From positions 1-12,226 of the forward strand of contig CALZQD010000019.1 of NCBI GenBank assembly GCA_945828175.1: a stretch of DNA of 12,226 nt, read 5' to 3'. The position numbers and the translations under genes are program-made. Source of the DNA: an uncultured Bacteroidales bacterium. Lineage in GTDB: Bacteria; Bacteroidota; Bacteroidia; Bacteroidales; Muribaculaceae. This document shows positions 5,667 to 12,176 of the stretch, piece after piece. The notes under the pieces are model-generated. The model searched no databases, was not told the DNA's origin, and was given only the letters and a program-made list of their open reading frames with translations. Numbering within the stretch: the first letter of the stretch is position 1; every line of letters starts with the position of its first letter.

Positions 5667-5747
5667 GTGTGGAACGCTGAAGCCCTCGTAGCTAACCTGC
5701 TGGCTCCAAGGACTGAAGCTCTTGCTCCATATCGCCTGACGCTGAGG

Positions 5748-6809
5748 TTATTTGCGTTTGAGCAGGGGTTTGAGGAAGATGCGGTAGCGGAGTTGGAGGC
5801 GGCGGAAGAGGTTGAGGGGCTTGGGCTTGAGGTGGGCGCGGCGGTTGGCGATGAAGTCGTCGACGGCATCGAGGATGCGGGCGCTGTTGCGGCCGTCGGT
5901 GTGGGCTTCCTGGCGGTCGCGGTAGGCGCGCATGGCCTGCATCAGACTGTCTGGGCGCGACAGGGCGTGGTCGATGGCGCTCTCGATGTCGGCGGTGTCG
6001 GTGACGTCGATGAGATGCGGGCCGGGGGTGGTGTTGTGGAAGGTGACGACGGGCTTGTCTAAGAGCATGTATTCGAGGATGATGCTCGAGGCGTCGCAGA
6101 GCATGACGTCGGTGGCTGCCATGACGTCGGGTCCGGGCGTGGCGGGATAGTAGGTGACGTTGGGACGGCGGGCGGCGAGCTCGCTGTAGAGGCGGTCGAC
6201 CTCGGGGTCGTCGAGTTTGGGATGGCGGGTGATGTGCCAGTCCCAGTCGCGCGTCGAGGCGAGGCGCTCGATGGTGGGGTAGAGCTCTTTGAGGCGGGTG
6301 ATGCTTTTGGTGAATGTCGAGGCGACGAAGATGGCGGGACGGTCGCGGCGGATGCTTTCGGCGCGGCGGCGTGCGGCTATCAGCGAGTCGGCCTTGGGCC
6401 AGCCGGTCTCATATGTGGTGAAATAGCCCAGACGGTCGGCCAGGGCTTTGAACGGCCCCGTGCTTTCGGGGCCGAAGGTGAGCATGATGTCGAACCAGCC
6501 GCGGAGCTTGAAGTGCGTGTCGTGGTCATAGCCGCGTTTGTTGATGGCATATCCGTGTTTGACGCAGACTTTTACGCCGGGGAAGAAGTCGAAGACGTAG
6601 TTGCCCGGGGCGAAGACGGCCAGGGGGTTGTAGGCCTTGACTTCGGCGACGGTGTGGAGGCGGCGGGCGCCTTCGGCGAGCATGTCGGGGCAGCCTTCGT
6701 CGAGATACCAGGCGACGCTGTCGCCGCGGCGGGCAATCTCGTCGCCGAGCGGACGAAGGATGTCGAAGGCGTAGCCGTGGGCGCAGAAGAAGAGGTATCG
6801 GCGGCTCAT
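5748..6809 (-). CDS. CDP-glycerol glycerophosphotransferase-family protein
   Basis: This 353-residue protein resembles the C-terminal catalytic part of the TagF/TagB family (Pfam Glyphos_transf), GT-B-fold enzymes that move glycerol-phosphate or related groups from CDP-activated donors onto membrane-bound glycans. Signs are a nucleotide-binding-like opening (RRYLFFCAHGYAFD), the KHGYAINK motif with the conserved His (H85), a GWPKAD turn (136-141), TRHPKLD (H196) and the strongest block, MLCDASSIILEYMLLDKPVV (236-255), matching the family D-x-S-S-x-x-x-E donor site. The C-terminus is very basic (RRLQLRYR, KPLLKRK), as expected for attachment to the inner face of the membrane. There is no signal peptide. 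Its ATG overlaps the TGA of the ArnT-like gene by four bases (ATGA), so the two are translationally coupled. Donor and acceptor are unknown; an LPS or capsule acceptor is likely. Confidence 0.82.
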   Translation of the reverse strand: MSRRYLFFCAHGYAFDILRPLGDEIARRGDSVAWYLDEGCPDMLAEGARRLHTVAEVKAYNPLAVFAPGNYVFDFFPGVKVCVKHGYAINKRGYDHDTHFKLRGWFDIMLTFGPESTGPFKALADRLGYFTTYETGWPKADSLIAARRRAESIRRDRPAIFVASTFTKSITRLKELYPTIERLASTRDWDWHITRHPKLDDPEVDRLYSELAARRPNVTYYPATPGPDVMAATDVMLCDASSIILEYMLLDKPVVTFHNTTPGPHLIDVTDTADIESAIDHALSRPDSLMQAMRAYRDRQEAHTDGRNSARILDAVDDFIANRRAHLKPKPLNLFRRLQLRYRIFLKPLLKRK

Positions 6810-8464
6810 CGTATCGGGGTGACGGCGGTTAAGGTGTTGGTGGCGACGCTGTCGGCCGGGGCTGCGGCGCGGTTGACGGCCATGAAAATCTTGCGGCGGT
6901 TGTCACACGAGCGGCGTGCCAGCAGGTCGATGTCGAAACGGTCGCCGATGCCTGTGGTGTCGGCCCACTCGGGAAAGAGCATGACGGCGCCTGGGGCGAG
7001 GCGCCCGAAGTCGTCGAATGAGTCGATCACGCGCATGCGGTCACCGAGGTAGAAGTTGAGGGTATAGTAGCGCGTCAGGCGGTCGGTGCGCAGCGTGTAG
7101 ACGGGTCCTTCGGGCGCGGCCTGCTCGATGCGGTCGAGCAGCTTGTGGTCGCTCTGGGCCTCGAGCACCATGGGCTGAACCGTCACTACATAGAACAGGA
7201 ACAGGGCGAAGGTCGATGCGAGGGTGAAGAAGACGCTGTCGCTGCGGTTGATAAACCAGCCGACGGCGACAACGAGAGGCGGCAGGGCGAAGAGCCAGCA
7301 CCAGAACGGCACGGGGGCGACAGCGAGGCCGAAATCGACGCAGTTGGCGACGATGACACCTATCGGGGCGATGAAAGCTATGACAGCCATGAGCCACGCA
7401 TAGCCCTTCATGACGCCGGTACTGGCTATAAGGCTGATGATGTGGGCGATGCCATATGCCATCGCGGGATAGACAGGCAGGAGGTAGACGCTGCGTTTGC
7501 TCGCGGGAATGCAGTAGAAGATGACGACGACGGCGAATGTCGTCAGCATGAACAGGCCGGCGGGCTTGAAGCGCAGACGCGGCAGGTGCTTGCGGGCGAA
7601 AAGCGAGAGCAACGCTAAGAGCGTCCAGGGTAGCATGCCGACGGCGAGGGTCATGAAATTATACCACCAGGGGTTCTCGTGGCTCTCGTAAGACATTGTG
7701 CCGGTGAGGCGTCCGATGTTCTCTTCATATGCAAGGTCGAGGAACGTCTGACCGCCCTGAAGCGAGGCGGCGTAATACCACACGGCCGGGATGGCCATGG
7801 AGGCAATGGCAATCAGGAGCATGCGGCCCAAGGTCGGCAGAAAACGCTCGCCGCTAAGCAGATAGAAGATGCCGGCGACGAAGCATGGCAGCAGCGAGCC
7901 GACCGGACCCTTGGTGAGTACGGCGCATGTAAGCAACAAAATGATATAGAAATATTTGCGTCCACGGTGGCGACAGCACCGATCGAGCAGGTCGTAGAAG
8001 AGGTAAAGCGCGATGACGATAGCGGCCGTGAGCACCATGTCGAGTCGGCAGGCGATGGCGGCGCGGAAGACCTCGGCCGAGGTAACGGTGACGAGGGCCA
8101 TGACCATCGCGAAGGTCTCGGAACGCTGACGGCGCGCCCAACGGTAGCCGGCCATCGTCATGGCGATGACGGCGAGAGCCGACGGCAGGCGAGAGATGAA
8201 CTCATTGACCACGCCGCCGTTAAAGATATAAGCGAAAATGGCTATCAGCCAGGCAAGAAACGGCGGTTTGTAGGGTATGTCGCCGCCATAGTTGACGGGG
8301 AGAATCCAGTTGCCCTGGTCGATCATCGTCATGGCGACGATGGCCTCGCGGGGCTCGCCCTTAGAGTTGAAGAGCGTTTCGCCGAGCCAGGGGATGAAGA
8401 GTATGACGAGGAGCACGAACAGCGTCGTGGCCGAAGTGGGGGAGAGTCGGAGGTTGAGTTTCAT
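6806..8464 (-). CDS. ArnT/PMT-like integral membrane glycosyltransferase (GT-C)
   Basis: The 552-residue protein, close in length to ArnT of Enterobacteria, has about a dozen hydrophobic segments and the hallmark first periplasmic loop: GETLFNSKGEPREA (from G28) with the acidic and Arg residues typical of the family, then YKPPFLAWL (65-73). A later CRLDM and LTKGPVG follow the PMT-type plan. Such enzymes take a sugar from a polyprenyl-phosphate carrier and place it on lipid A, LPS or protein at the periplasmic side. The C-terminal 100 residues are soluble. The start is set at ATG 8464: the open frame continues upstream to 8674 but there crosses the divergent promoters and the start of tamL. 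It is first in a two-gene unit with the CDP-glycerol-type transferase. The exact sugar and acceptor cannot be told; arnT itself is not claimed. Confidence 0.85.
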   Translation of the reverse strand: MKLNLRLSPTSATTLFVLLVILFIPWLGETLFNSKGEPREAIVAMTMIDQGNWILPVNYGGDIPYKPPFLAWLIAIFAYIFNGGVVNEFISRLPSALAVIAMTMAGYRWARRQRSETFAMVMALVTVTSAEVFRAAIACRLDMVLTAAIVIALYLFYDLLDRCCRHRGRKYFYIILLLTCAVLTKGPVGSLLPCFVAGIFYLLSGERFLPTLGRMLLIAIASMAIPAVWYYAASLQGGQTFLDLAYEENIGRLTGTMSYESHENPWWYNFMTLAVGMLPWTLLALLSLFARKHLPRLRFKPAGLFMLTTFAVVVIFYCIPASKRSVYLLPVYPAMAYGIAHIISLIASTGVMKGYAWLMAVIAFIAPIGVIVANCVDFGLAVAPVPFWCWLFALPPLVVAVGWFINRSDSVFFTLASTFALFLFYVVTVQPMVLEAQSDHKLLDRIEQAAPEGPVYTLRTDRLTRYYTLNFYLGDRMRVIDSFDDFGRLAPGAVMLFPEWADTTGIGDRFDIDLLARRSCDNRRKIFMAVNRAAAPADSVATNTLTAVTPIR

Positions 8465-8470
8465 CTGTTG

Positions 8471-8501
8471 CAAACTTATCGCGTGTATAATTGGGTGCAA
8501 A
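8471..8501 (-). promoter_or_regulatory. Promoter of the ArnT-like/glycerophosphotransferase unit
   Basis: On the minus strand TTTG (8498-8501), a 19-bp spacer and TAAGTTTG (8471-8478) give a perfect consensus. Only six bases (CAACAG) lie between the -7 box and the ATG at 8464, so the mRNA is expected to have almost no leader. The promoter interleaves with that of tamL. Confidence 0.75.
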
Positions 8502-8524
8502 AATAAGAAAAAAATGTAACTTTG
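8490..8524 (+). promoter_or_regulatory. Promoter of tamL, abutting its GTG start
   Basis: TAACTTTG (8517-8524) is a full -7 box. The nearest -33 candidate is ATTG at 8490-8493, 23 bp upstream and so poor in spacing. Four bases (CAAC) then precede the GTG at 8529. It shares the stretch TTTGCAAC with the opposite promoter. Confidence 0.6.
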
Positions 8525-8528
8525 CAAC

Positions 8529-10850
8529 GTGAAAAGGAAAACGCCGGCACTTATGATGATTCTGGCGGTTGCCGTTATGGCTGCCGCATTAGGAGCGTGC
8601 AGCTCGACCAAGCATGTGCCCGACGACAAATATCTGCTCGACAAAGTGACGATAACTGTCGAAGACTCAGACAAGATATCGACCGACGAGCTCTATTATT
8701 TCCTGCGTCAGCAGCCCAACCACAAGGTGCTCGGCTTCGCCAAGCTGCAGTTGGCGACCTACAGCCTCTCGGGCCGCGACTCAACGAAGTGGTATAACAA
8801 ATGGCTGCGCCGCATAGGTCAGGCGCCGGTAATCTACAGCCCCGAGCTTACCGAGTCGTCGCGCCGCCAGCTCAGTCAGGCCCTCATCAACCGCGGTTAT
8901 CTCGATGCCACTATCGAGGTCGACACTACAGTCGAAAAACCCAAACGTCTGGCCGTCGACTACCGCATCACCACCGGCCGGCCTCACGTTATCTCGACGA
9001 TAGACTACGACATCGCCGACACGGTCATCCGCGACGTACTCAGGGCCGACTCGGCGCTGCTGAGCGTCAGCCCCGGCGACATCTTCGACCGTAACGTGCT
9101 CGACAACGAGCGCGGTCGCATCACCGAGACCCTGCGCAACCACGGCTACTACGCCTTCAACAAACACAATATATCGTTCTTAGCCGACACCGTCATGGGC
9201 TCGAAAGACATCGGCCTGACGATGGTGATAGGCAAGACCCACACGCCCGGCGCTCCGGTCGACAGCCTCAGCCGCCACATGATATACCGCATCAACGACG
9301 TTGTCTTCTACACCGTGACGCCGTCGGAGGCCGCCGACACGGTCGACTACCGCACAATCAAAGTCGTCTATGGCGAAGACCATTACATCAAGCCGGCGAT
9401 ACTCGAGGAGAAATGCTATCTGCGCAGCGGCGAGCTATACCGCGGCGTCGATGTCGACCGCACCTACGAGGCTCTCGGCCAGCTCGGCATACTCAAATTC
9501 ATCAACATCGAACTGAAACCCGTCGCCACCATCGCCGGCGAGACATGGCTCGACGCCGTCATCACGCTGTCGCGCAACAAGAAACAGGGCATCACCCTCG
9601 AGCTCGAGGGCACCAACTCAGAGGGCGACCTCGGCGTCGGCGTCGGCGTGACTTATCTCAACCGCAACCTCGCCCACAGCTCAGAGCTGCTGACCGTCAA
9701 GCTCCGCGGCGCCTACGAGAGCCTGTCGGGTAAACTCGACGACATCATCAACGACCGCTACACCGAGGTCGCCGCCGAGGTCGGCATCACCTTCCCGAAA
9801 TTCGAGGCGCCCTTCGTGTCGAAGAGCTTCAAGCAGCGCATAATGGCCAACACCGAGTTTACCATCACGGGCAACTATCAGGAGCGTCCCGAATATACGC
9901 GCGTCATCGCCGGCGCGGCATGGAAATATAACTGGACGCAGCGCCGCAGCGACTTCACGCGGCGCCACACCTACGACTTCATCGACATCAACTACGTCAG
10001 GCTGCCGCGCTCGACAATCAACTTCATCGATACGGAAGCGCCGATGAATCCGCTGCTGCGCTACAGCTACGAAGACCACTTCATCATGCGCATGGGCTAT
10101 ACCTATTACCGCACCAACCGCCGAATACCGACGGCGACACTCAACGCCTTCGCGATACAGCCCGAGGTGTCGACCCTGCGCGCCTCGGCCGAAGTCGCGG
10201 GTAACCTGCTCTACGCCATCTCGTCGATCGACGGTTCCCGTCGCCACGACGGGGCATACAAGATTTTCGGCATACAGTTCGCCCAGTATGTCAAGGGCGA
10301 GGTCGACTATACCTATACCAAAAACTTCAACTCGCGCAACGCGCTGTCGGTCCACGGCGGTTTCGGCATAATCTACCCCTACGGCAACTCGTCGATGGTT
10401 CCCTTCGAGAAGCGCTTCTATGCCGGCGGCGCCAACGGCGTCAGAGGCTGGGGTGTCAGAACGCTCGGCCCGGGCGCCTACAACTCGAAGAATTCGGTGA
10501 ACGACTTTATCAACCAGTGTGGCGATATCCGTCTCGACATGAGCATCGAATACCGCGCCAAGCTCTTCTGGGTCTTCGAGAGCGCGCTCTTTATCGACGC
10601 CGGCAACATCTGGACGATAAAGAATTATGAAAACCAGCCCGAAGGCATGTTTAAGTTCAATAAATTCTACAAACAGATAGCCTTGGCATACGGCGCGGGC
10701 ATACGCATGGACTTCACCTATTTCCTGCTGCGCTTCGACCTCGGCTTGAAGGCCTATAACCCGGCGGTTAATCAGGAGCGCTGGCCGCTGCTGCATCCGC
10801 GCTGGGGCCGCGACGCCAACTTCCACTTCTCGGTGGGCTATCCGTTCTGA
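8529..10850 (+). CDS. tamL: TamL-type lipidated Omp85-family outer-membrane protein
   Basis: The 773-residue product is a BamA/TamA homologue anchored as a lipoprotein, the arrangement known for TamL of Bacteroidetes, which works with TamB in outer-membrane assembly or lipid traffic. The signal peptide is MKRKTPALMMILAVAVMAAA with lipobox LGAC (Cys24). POTRA-like repeats occupy about 35-340 (elements such as LINRGYLDATIEVDTT and LRNHGYYAFNKHNISF). The rest is a beta-barrel in strands of alternating aromatic residues, with the Omp85 signature GANGVRGW (634-641) and a final Phe in FHFSVGYPF, as needed for barrel insertion. The start is GTG; the next ATG (8553) would remove the basic KRK part of the signal, so GTG is preferred. 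No tamB follows; instead a HAD phosphatase gene starts 18 nt downstream. TamL and not BamA is inferred from the lipobox and the small POTRA number. Confidence 0.85.
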   Translation: MKRKTPALMMILAVAVMAAALGACSSTKHVPDDKYLLDKVTITVEDSDKISTDELYYFLRQQPNHKVLGFAKLQLATYSLSGRDSTKWYNKWLRRIGQAPVIYSPELTESSRRQLSQALINRGYLDATIEVDTTVEKPKRLAVDYRITTGRPHVISTIDYDIADTVIRDVLRADSALLSVSPGDIFDRNVLDNERGRITETLRNHGYYAFNKHNISFLADTVMGSKDIGLTMVIGKTHTPGAPVDSLSRHMIYRINDVVFYTVTPSEAADTVDYRTIKVVYGEDHYIKPAILEEKCYLRSGELYRGVDVDRTYEALGQLGILKFINIELKPVATIAGETWLDAVITLSRNKKQGITLELEGTNSEGDLGVGVGVTYLNRNLAHSSELLTVKLRGAYESLSGKLDDIINDRYTEVAAEVGITFPKFEAPFVSKSFKQRIMANTEFTITGNYQERPEYTRVIAGAAWKYNWTQRRSDFTRRHTYDFIDINYVRLPRSTINFIDTEAPMNPLLRYSYEDHFIMRMGYTYYRTNRRIPTATLNAFAIQPEVSTLRASAEVAGNLLYAISSIDGSRRHDGAYKIFGIQFAQYVKGEVDYTYTKNFNSRNALSVHGGFGIIYPYGNSSMVPFEKRFYAGGANGVRGWGVRTLGPGAYNSKNSVNDFINQCGDIRLDMSIEYRAKLFWVFESALFIDAGNIWTIKNYENQPEGMFKFNKFYKQIALAYGAGIRMDFTYFLLRFDLGLKAYNPAVNQERWPLLHPRWGRDANFHFSVGYPF

Positions 10851-10868
10851 TAACCATAGTTTTAAGTT

Positions 10869-11528
10869 ATGAAATCACTTGTTTTATTTGACCTTGACGG
10901 CACTCTGCTCAACACCATCGACGACCTCGGTGCCGCTACGAACCACGCGCTAAAGACGATGGGCTATCCCGAACACGCCATTCTGTCGTACCGAATGATG
11001 GTCGGCAACGGCATCACGAAACTCATCGAGCGAGCGCTGCCCGACTATGCCAAAGACGAGGCGACGGTGAAGAAGGCCCGTGCGGCTTTCGTCGAATATT
11101 ATAACGACCACTGCACCGACGCGACGAAGCCTTATCCGGGCATCGAGGACCTGCTCTTCGAGCTGACTCAGCGCGGGGTCAACCTCGGCGTGACGTCGAA
11201 TAAATACCAGCAGGCGGTGACCCGCATCATCGGCCATTATTTCCCCGACATACCTTTCAAGGCCGTCCTCGGCAACATCGAGGGTATGCCGCCGAAGCCC
11301 GACCCGTCGATTGTCTTCGCGGCGCTGACAGAGTGTCCGACGCCGAAGGATGCGACGCTTTATGTGGGCGACTCGGGCGTAGACATGGAGACGGCACGCC
11401 GCGCCTGCGTCGAGTCGGTCGGCGTCACCTGGGGCTTCCGCCCGGCCAAAGAGCTCAAGGCCGCCTACGCCAACCACATCGTCTCCGATCCCGCGGCGAT
11501 ACTTGATATTGCCCTTGGCAATGCATAA
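10869..11528 (+). CDS. HAD-superfamily phosphatase, phosphoglycolate phosphatase-like
   Basis: This 219-residue soluble enzyme has all four HAD motifs: I, LFDLDGTLLNT with nucleophile D8 and acid/base D10; II, GVTSNK (T109/S110); III, PPKPDPS with K143; and IV, YVGDSGVDMETA with D168 and D172. A helical cap of the subclass IA type lies between motifs I and II (about 15-90). Gph-type members remove phosphate from 2-phosphoglycolate, formed for example from DNA repair, but the subclass includes other sugar-phosphate and nucleotide phosphatases, so the substrate is not fixed. It lies 18 nt after tamL and is probably co-transcribed. The last two codons and the TAA stop lie inside a dispersed AATGCA-type repeat. 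Catalytic completeness is clear; the gene symbol gph is likely but not assigned. Confidence 0.88.
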   Translation: MKSLVLFDLDGTLLNTIDDLGAATNHALKTMGYPEHAILSYRMMVGNGITKLIERALPDYAKDEATVKKARAAFVEYYNDHCTDATKPYPGIEDLLFELTQRGVNLGVTSNKYQQAVTRIIGHYFPDIPFKAVLGNIEGMPPKPDPSIVFAALTECPTPKDATLYVGDSGVDMETARRACVESVGVTWGFRPAKELKAAYANHIVSDPAAILDIALGNA

Positions 11529-11540
11529 TGCACAATGCAC
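11520..11540 (+). repeat. AATGCA-type repeat, left inverted copy
   Basis: Three AATGCAt/c units run through the end of the phosphatase gene (AATGCAT, AATGCAC, AATGCAC). The 13-base core AATGCACAATGCA (11527-11539) returns as its reverse complement at 11694-11706. Confidence 0.7.
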
Positions 11541-11545
11541 GATTG

Positions 11546-11564
11546 GTCGGACGAGTCGGACGAT
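11546..11564 (+). repeat. Short tandem repeat GTCGGACGA
   Basis: Two adjoining nine-base copies, GTCGGACGA and GTCGGACGA, lie between the left AATGCA repeat and the terminator. They are too few to judge as an array, but the motif is exact. Confidence 0.5.
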
Positions 11565-11571
11565 ATGGGAT

Positions 11572-11617
11572 AATAAACAAGCAGCTAGAGCCATCCGGCT
11601 CTAGCTGCTTGTTTATT
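11572..11617. terminator. Bidirectional terminator between convergent genes
   Basis: A perfect 21-bp stem (11572-11592 with 11597-11617) closes on the loop ATCC. The GC-rich core GCAGCTAGAGCC/GGCTCTAGCTGC is flanked by AATAAACAA and TTGTTTATT, so each strand reads a hairpin and then a U-rich tail. It can end both the tamL-phosphatase transcript and the surface-protein transcript coming from the right. Confidence 0.85.
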
Positions 11618-11690
11618 GGTTGATGCTCAATGATTTGCACTTAGGTGGCTATGCCATGGCACAGCCCTACAAAGTCAAAGCCATATTTTA

Positions 11691-11707
11691 TTATGCATTG
11701 TGCATTG
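11691..11707 (-). repeat. AATGCA-type repeat, right inverted copy
   Basis: TTATGCATTGTGCATTG is the reverse complement of the AATGCA repeat at the end of the phosphatase gene over 13 central bases. It lies 10 bases beyond the stop codon of the surface-protein gene. Confidence 0.7.
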
Positions 11708-11717
11708 AACACCGTGC

Positions 11718-12176
11718 TTATTTCACTGTGATTTTCTCGACTTTGGTGCCCTGGCGGCGGATGTAGATGCCGGGAGCGAGGGCTTCGCCTGAGAGCTTGA
11801 CGCCGTTGAGGTTGTAGTATTCGACGGGCTGGTCGCTGTTGTCGTCGGCGACGATGTCGCCGATGCCGCCGTTGCCGTTGACTGTCACGGCAATGCTGGC
11901 TGTGTGGCCGCCGACGTTGACGGTGAGGGCGTGGTAGCCCGAACCTGTGGCTGTGAAGGTCTTTCCGTCGTCAGAGATGGTGCCGAGAGCAGAGGGGCAC
12001 GAGAGGGTGTAGTCTTTGACCTTGGCGTCGATGAGCACGCCATACTGATTGTAGGCGTAGATGGTCGGAGTGTATTCGCCGAGAGCGTCGATTGTCAGCT
12101 TATAGTCTGCGAAGGCTACAGAGGCGATGGTGTTGTCTTCGGGAGCTGTCGAGACGGCCCAGACGCCGTTGACGAC
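11718..12176 (-). CDS. C-terminal end of a secreted Ig-like surface protein (truncated by the contig end)
   Basis: The last 152 codons of a larger gene are present. The first part forms beta strands of a bacterial Ig-like (BIG) type, including PTIYAYNQYGVLID and a closing strand GHTASIAVTVNGNGG, with a turn GTISDDGKTFTATGSG. After a polar linker (DNSDQPVE) comes the short tail YYNLNGVKLSGEALAPGIYI ending in a basic strand and KITVK. This tail occurs widely at the C-terminus of secreted Bacteroidales proteins and resembles type IX secretion signals. The 5' part is lost: real sequence stops at 12176, where the Tn5 mosaic end begins. Any apparent Met start lies in adapter and is artefactual. What the main body does cannot be known from here. 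Confidence 0.8.
   Translation of the reverse strand, partial: VVNGVWAVSTAPEDNTIASVAFADYKLTIDALGEYTPTIYAYNQYGVLIDAKVKDYTLSCPSALGTISDDGKTFTATGSGYHALTVNVGGHTASIAVTVNGNGGIGDIVADDNSDQPVEYYNLNGVKLSGEALAPGIYIRRQGTKVEKITVK

Larger units (their letters stand above)
5367..5732 (+). repeat. Tandem array of about 110-bp hairpin-rich units (two complete, one truncated, one diverged)
   Basis: Units begin with GCCGTGTGGAGCG-like sequence at 5367, 5475, 5585 and 5664, a spacing of 108, 110 and 79 bases. A full unit holds a hairpin GCGAGGGTT/AACCCTCGC (perfect at 5485-5504; one mismatch in 5377-5396 and in 5595-5614), then a spacer CAACTCATTG, then a second hairpin GCAACGGTT/AACCGTTGC (perfect at 5522-5542; one mismatch at 5414-5433). 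Outer arms TGGAGC and GCTCCA (5373-5378 and 5432-5437 in unit 1) can close the whole into a three-way junction. A tail GGCTGCGC follows, then GCGCTCTCCTCCTC. Unit 3 stops after its first hairpin, and unit 4 keeps the outline with many changes. I see no protein-coding gene in it. Confidence 0.8.

Noticed and set aside
5367..5732. CRISPR array
   Set aside because: The repeats are about 110 bp with internal hairpins and similar sequence throughout; there are no unique spacers between short identical repeats, and no cas genes.
5643..7052. Plus-strand open frames opposite the glycerophosphotransferase gene
   Set aside because: They show the same antisense pattern with no recognisable domain, in conflict with the conserved donor-site block on the minus strand.
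7679..8506. Plus-strand open frame opposite the ArnT-like gene
   Set aside because: It is a charged, low-complexity antisense frame, while the minus strand gives a clean polytopic membrane protein with the GEPRE motif.
8465..8674. N-terminal extension of the ArnT-like protein by 70 residues
   Set aside because: It would overlap the start of tamL and both promoters; the family begins near the first membrane helix, at MKLNLRL.
9681..10826. Minus-strand open frame of 381 codons opposite tamL
   Set aside because: The composition is Val-, Ala- and Arg-rich with no motif, and it mirrors the barrel region of tamL, whose Omp85 signature is clear.
10950..11594. Minus-strand open frame opposite the phosphatase gene
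   Set aside because: All four HAD motifs are on the plus strand, and the antisense frame starts in the terminator region without a promoter.
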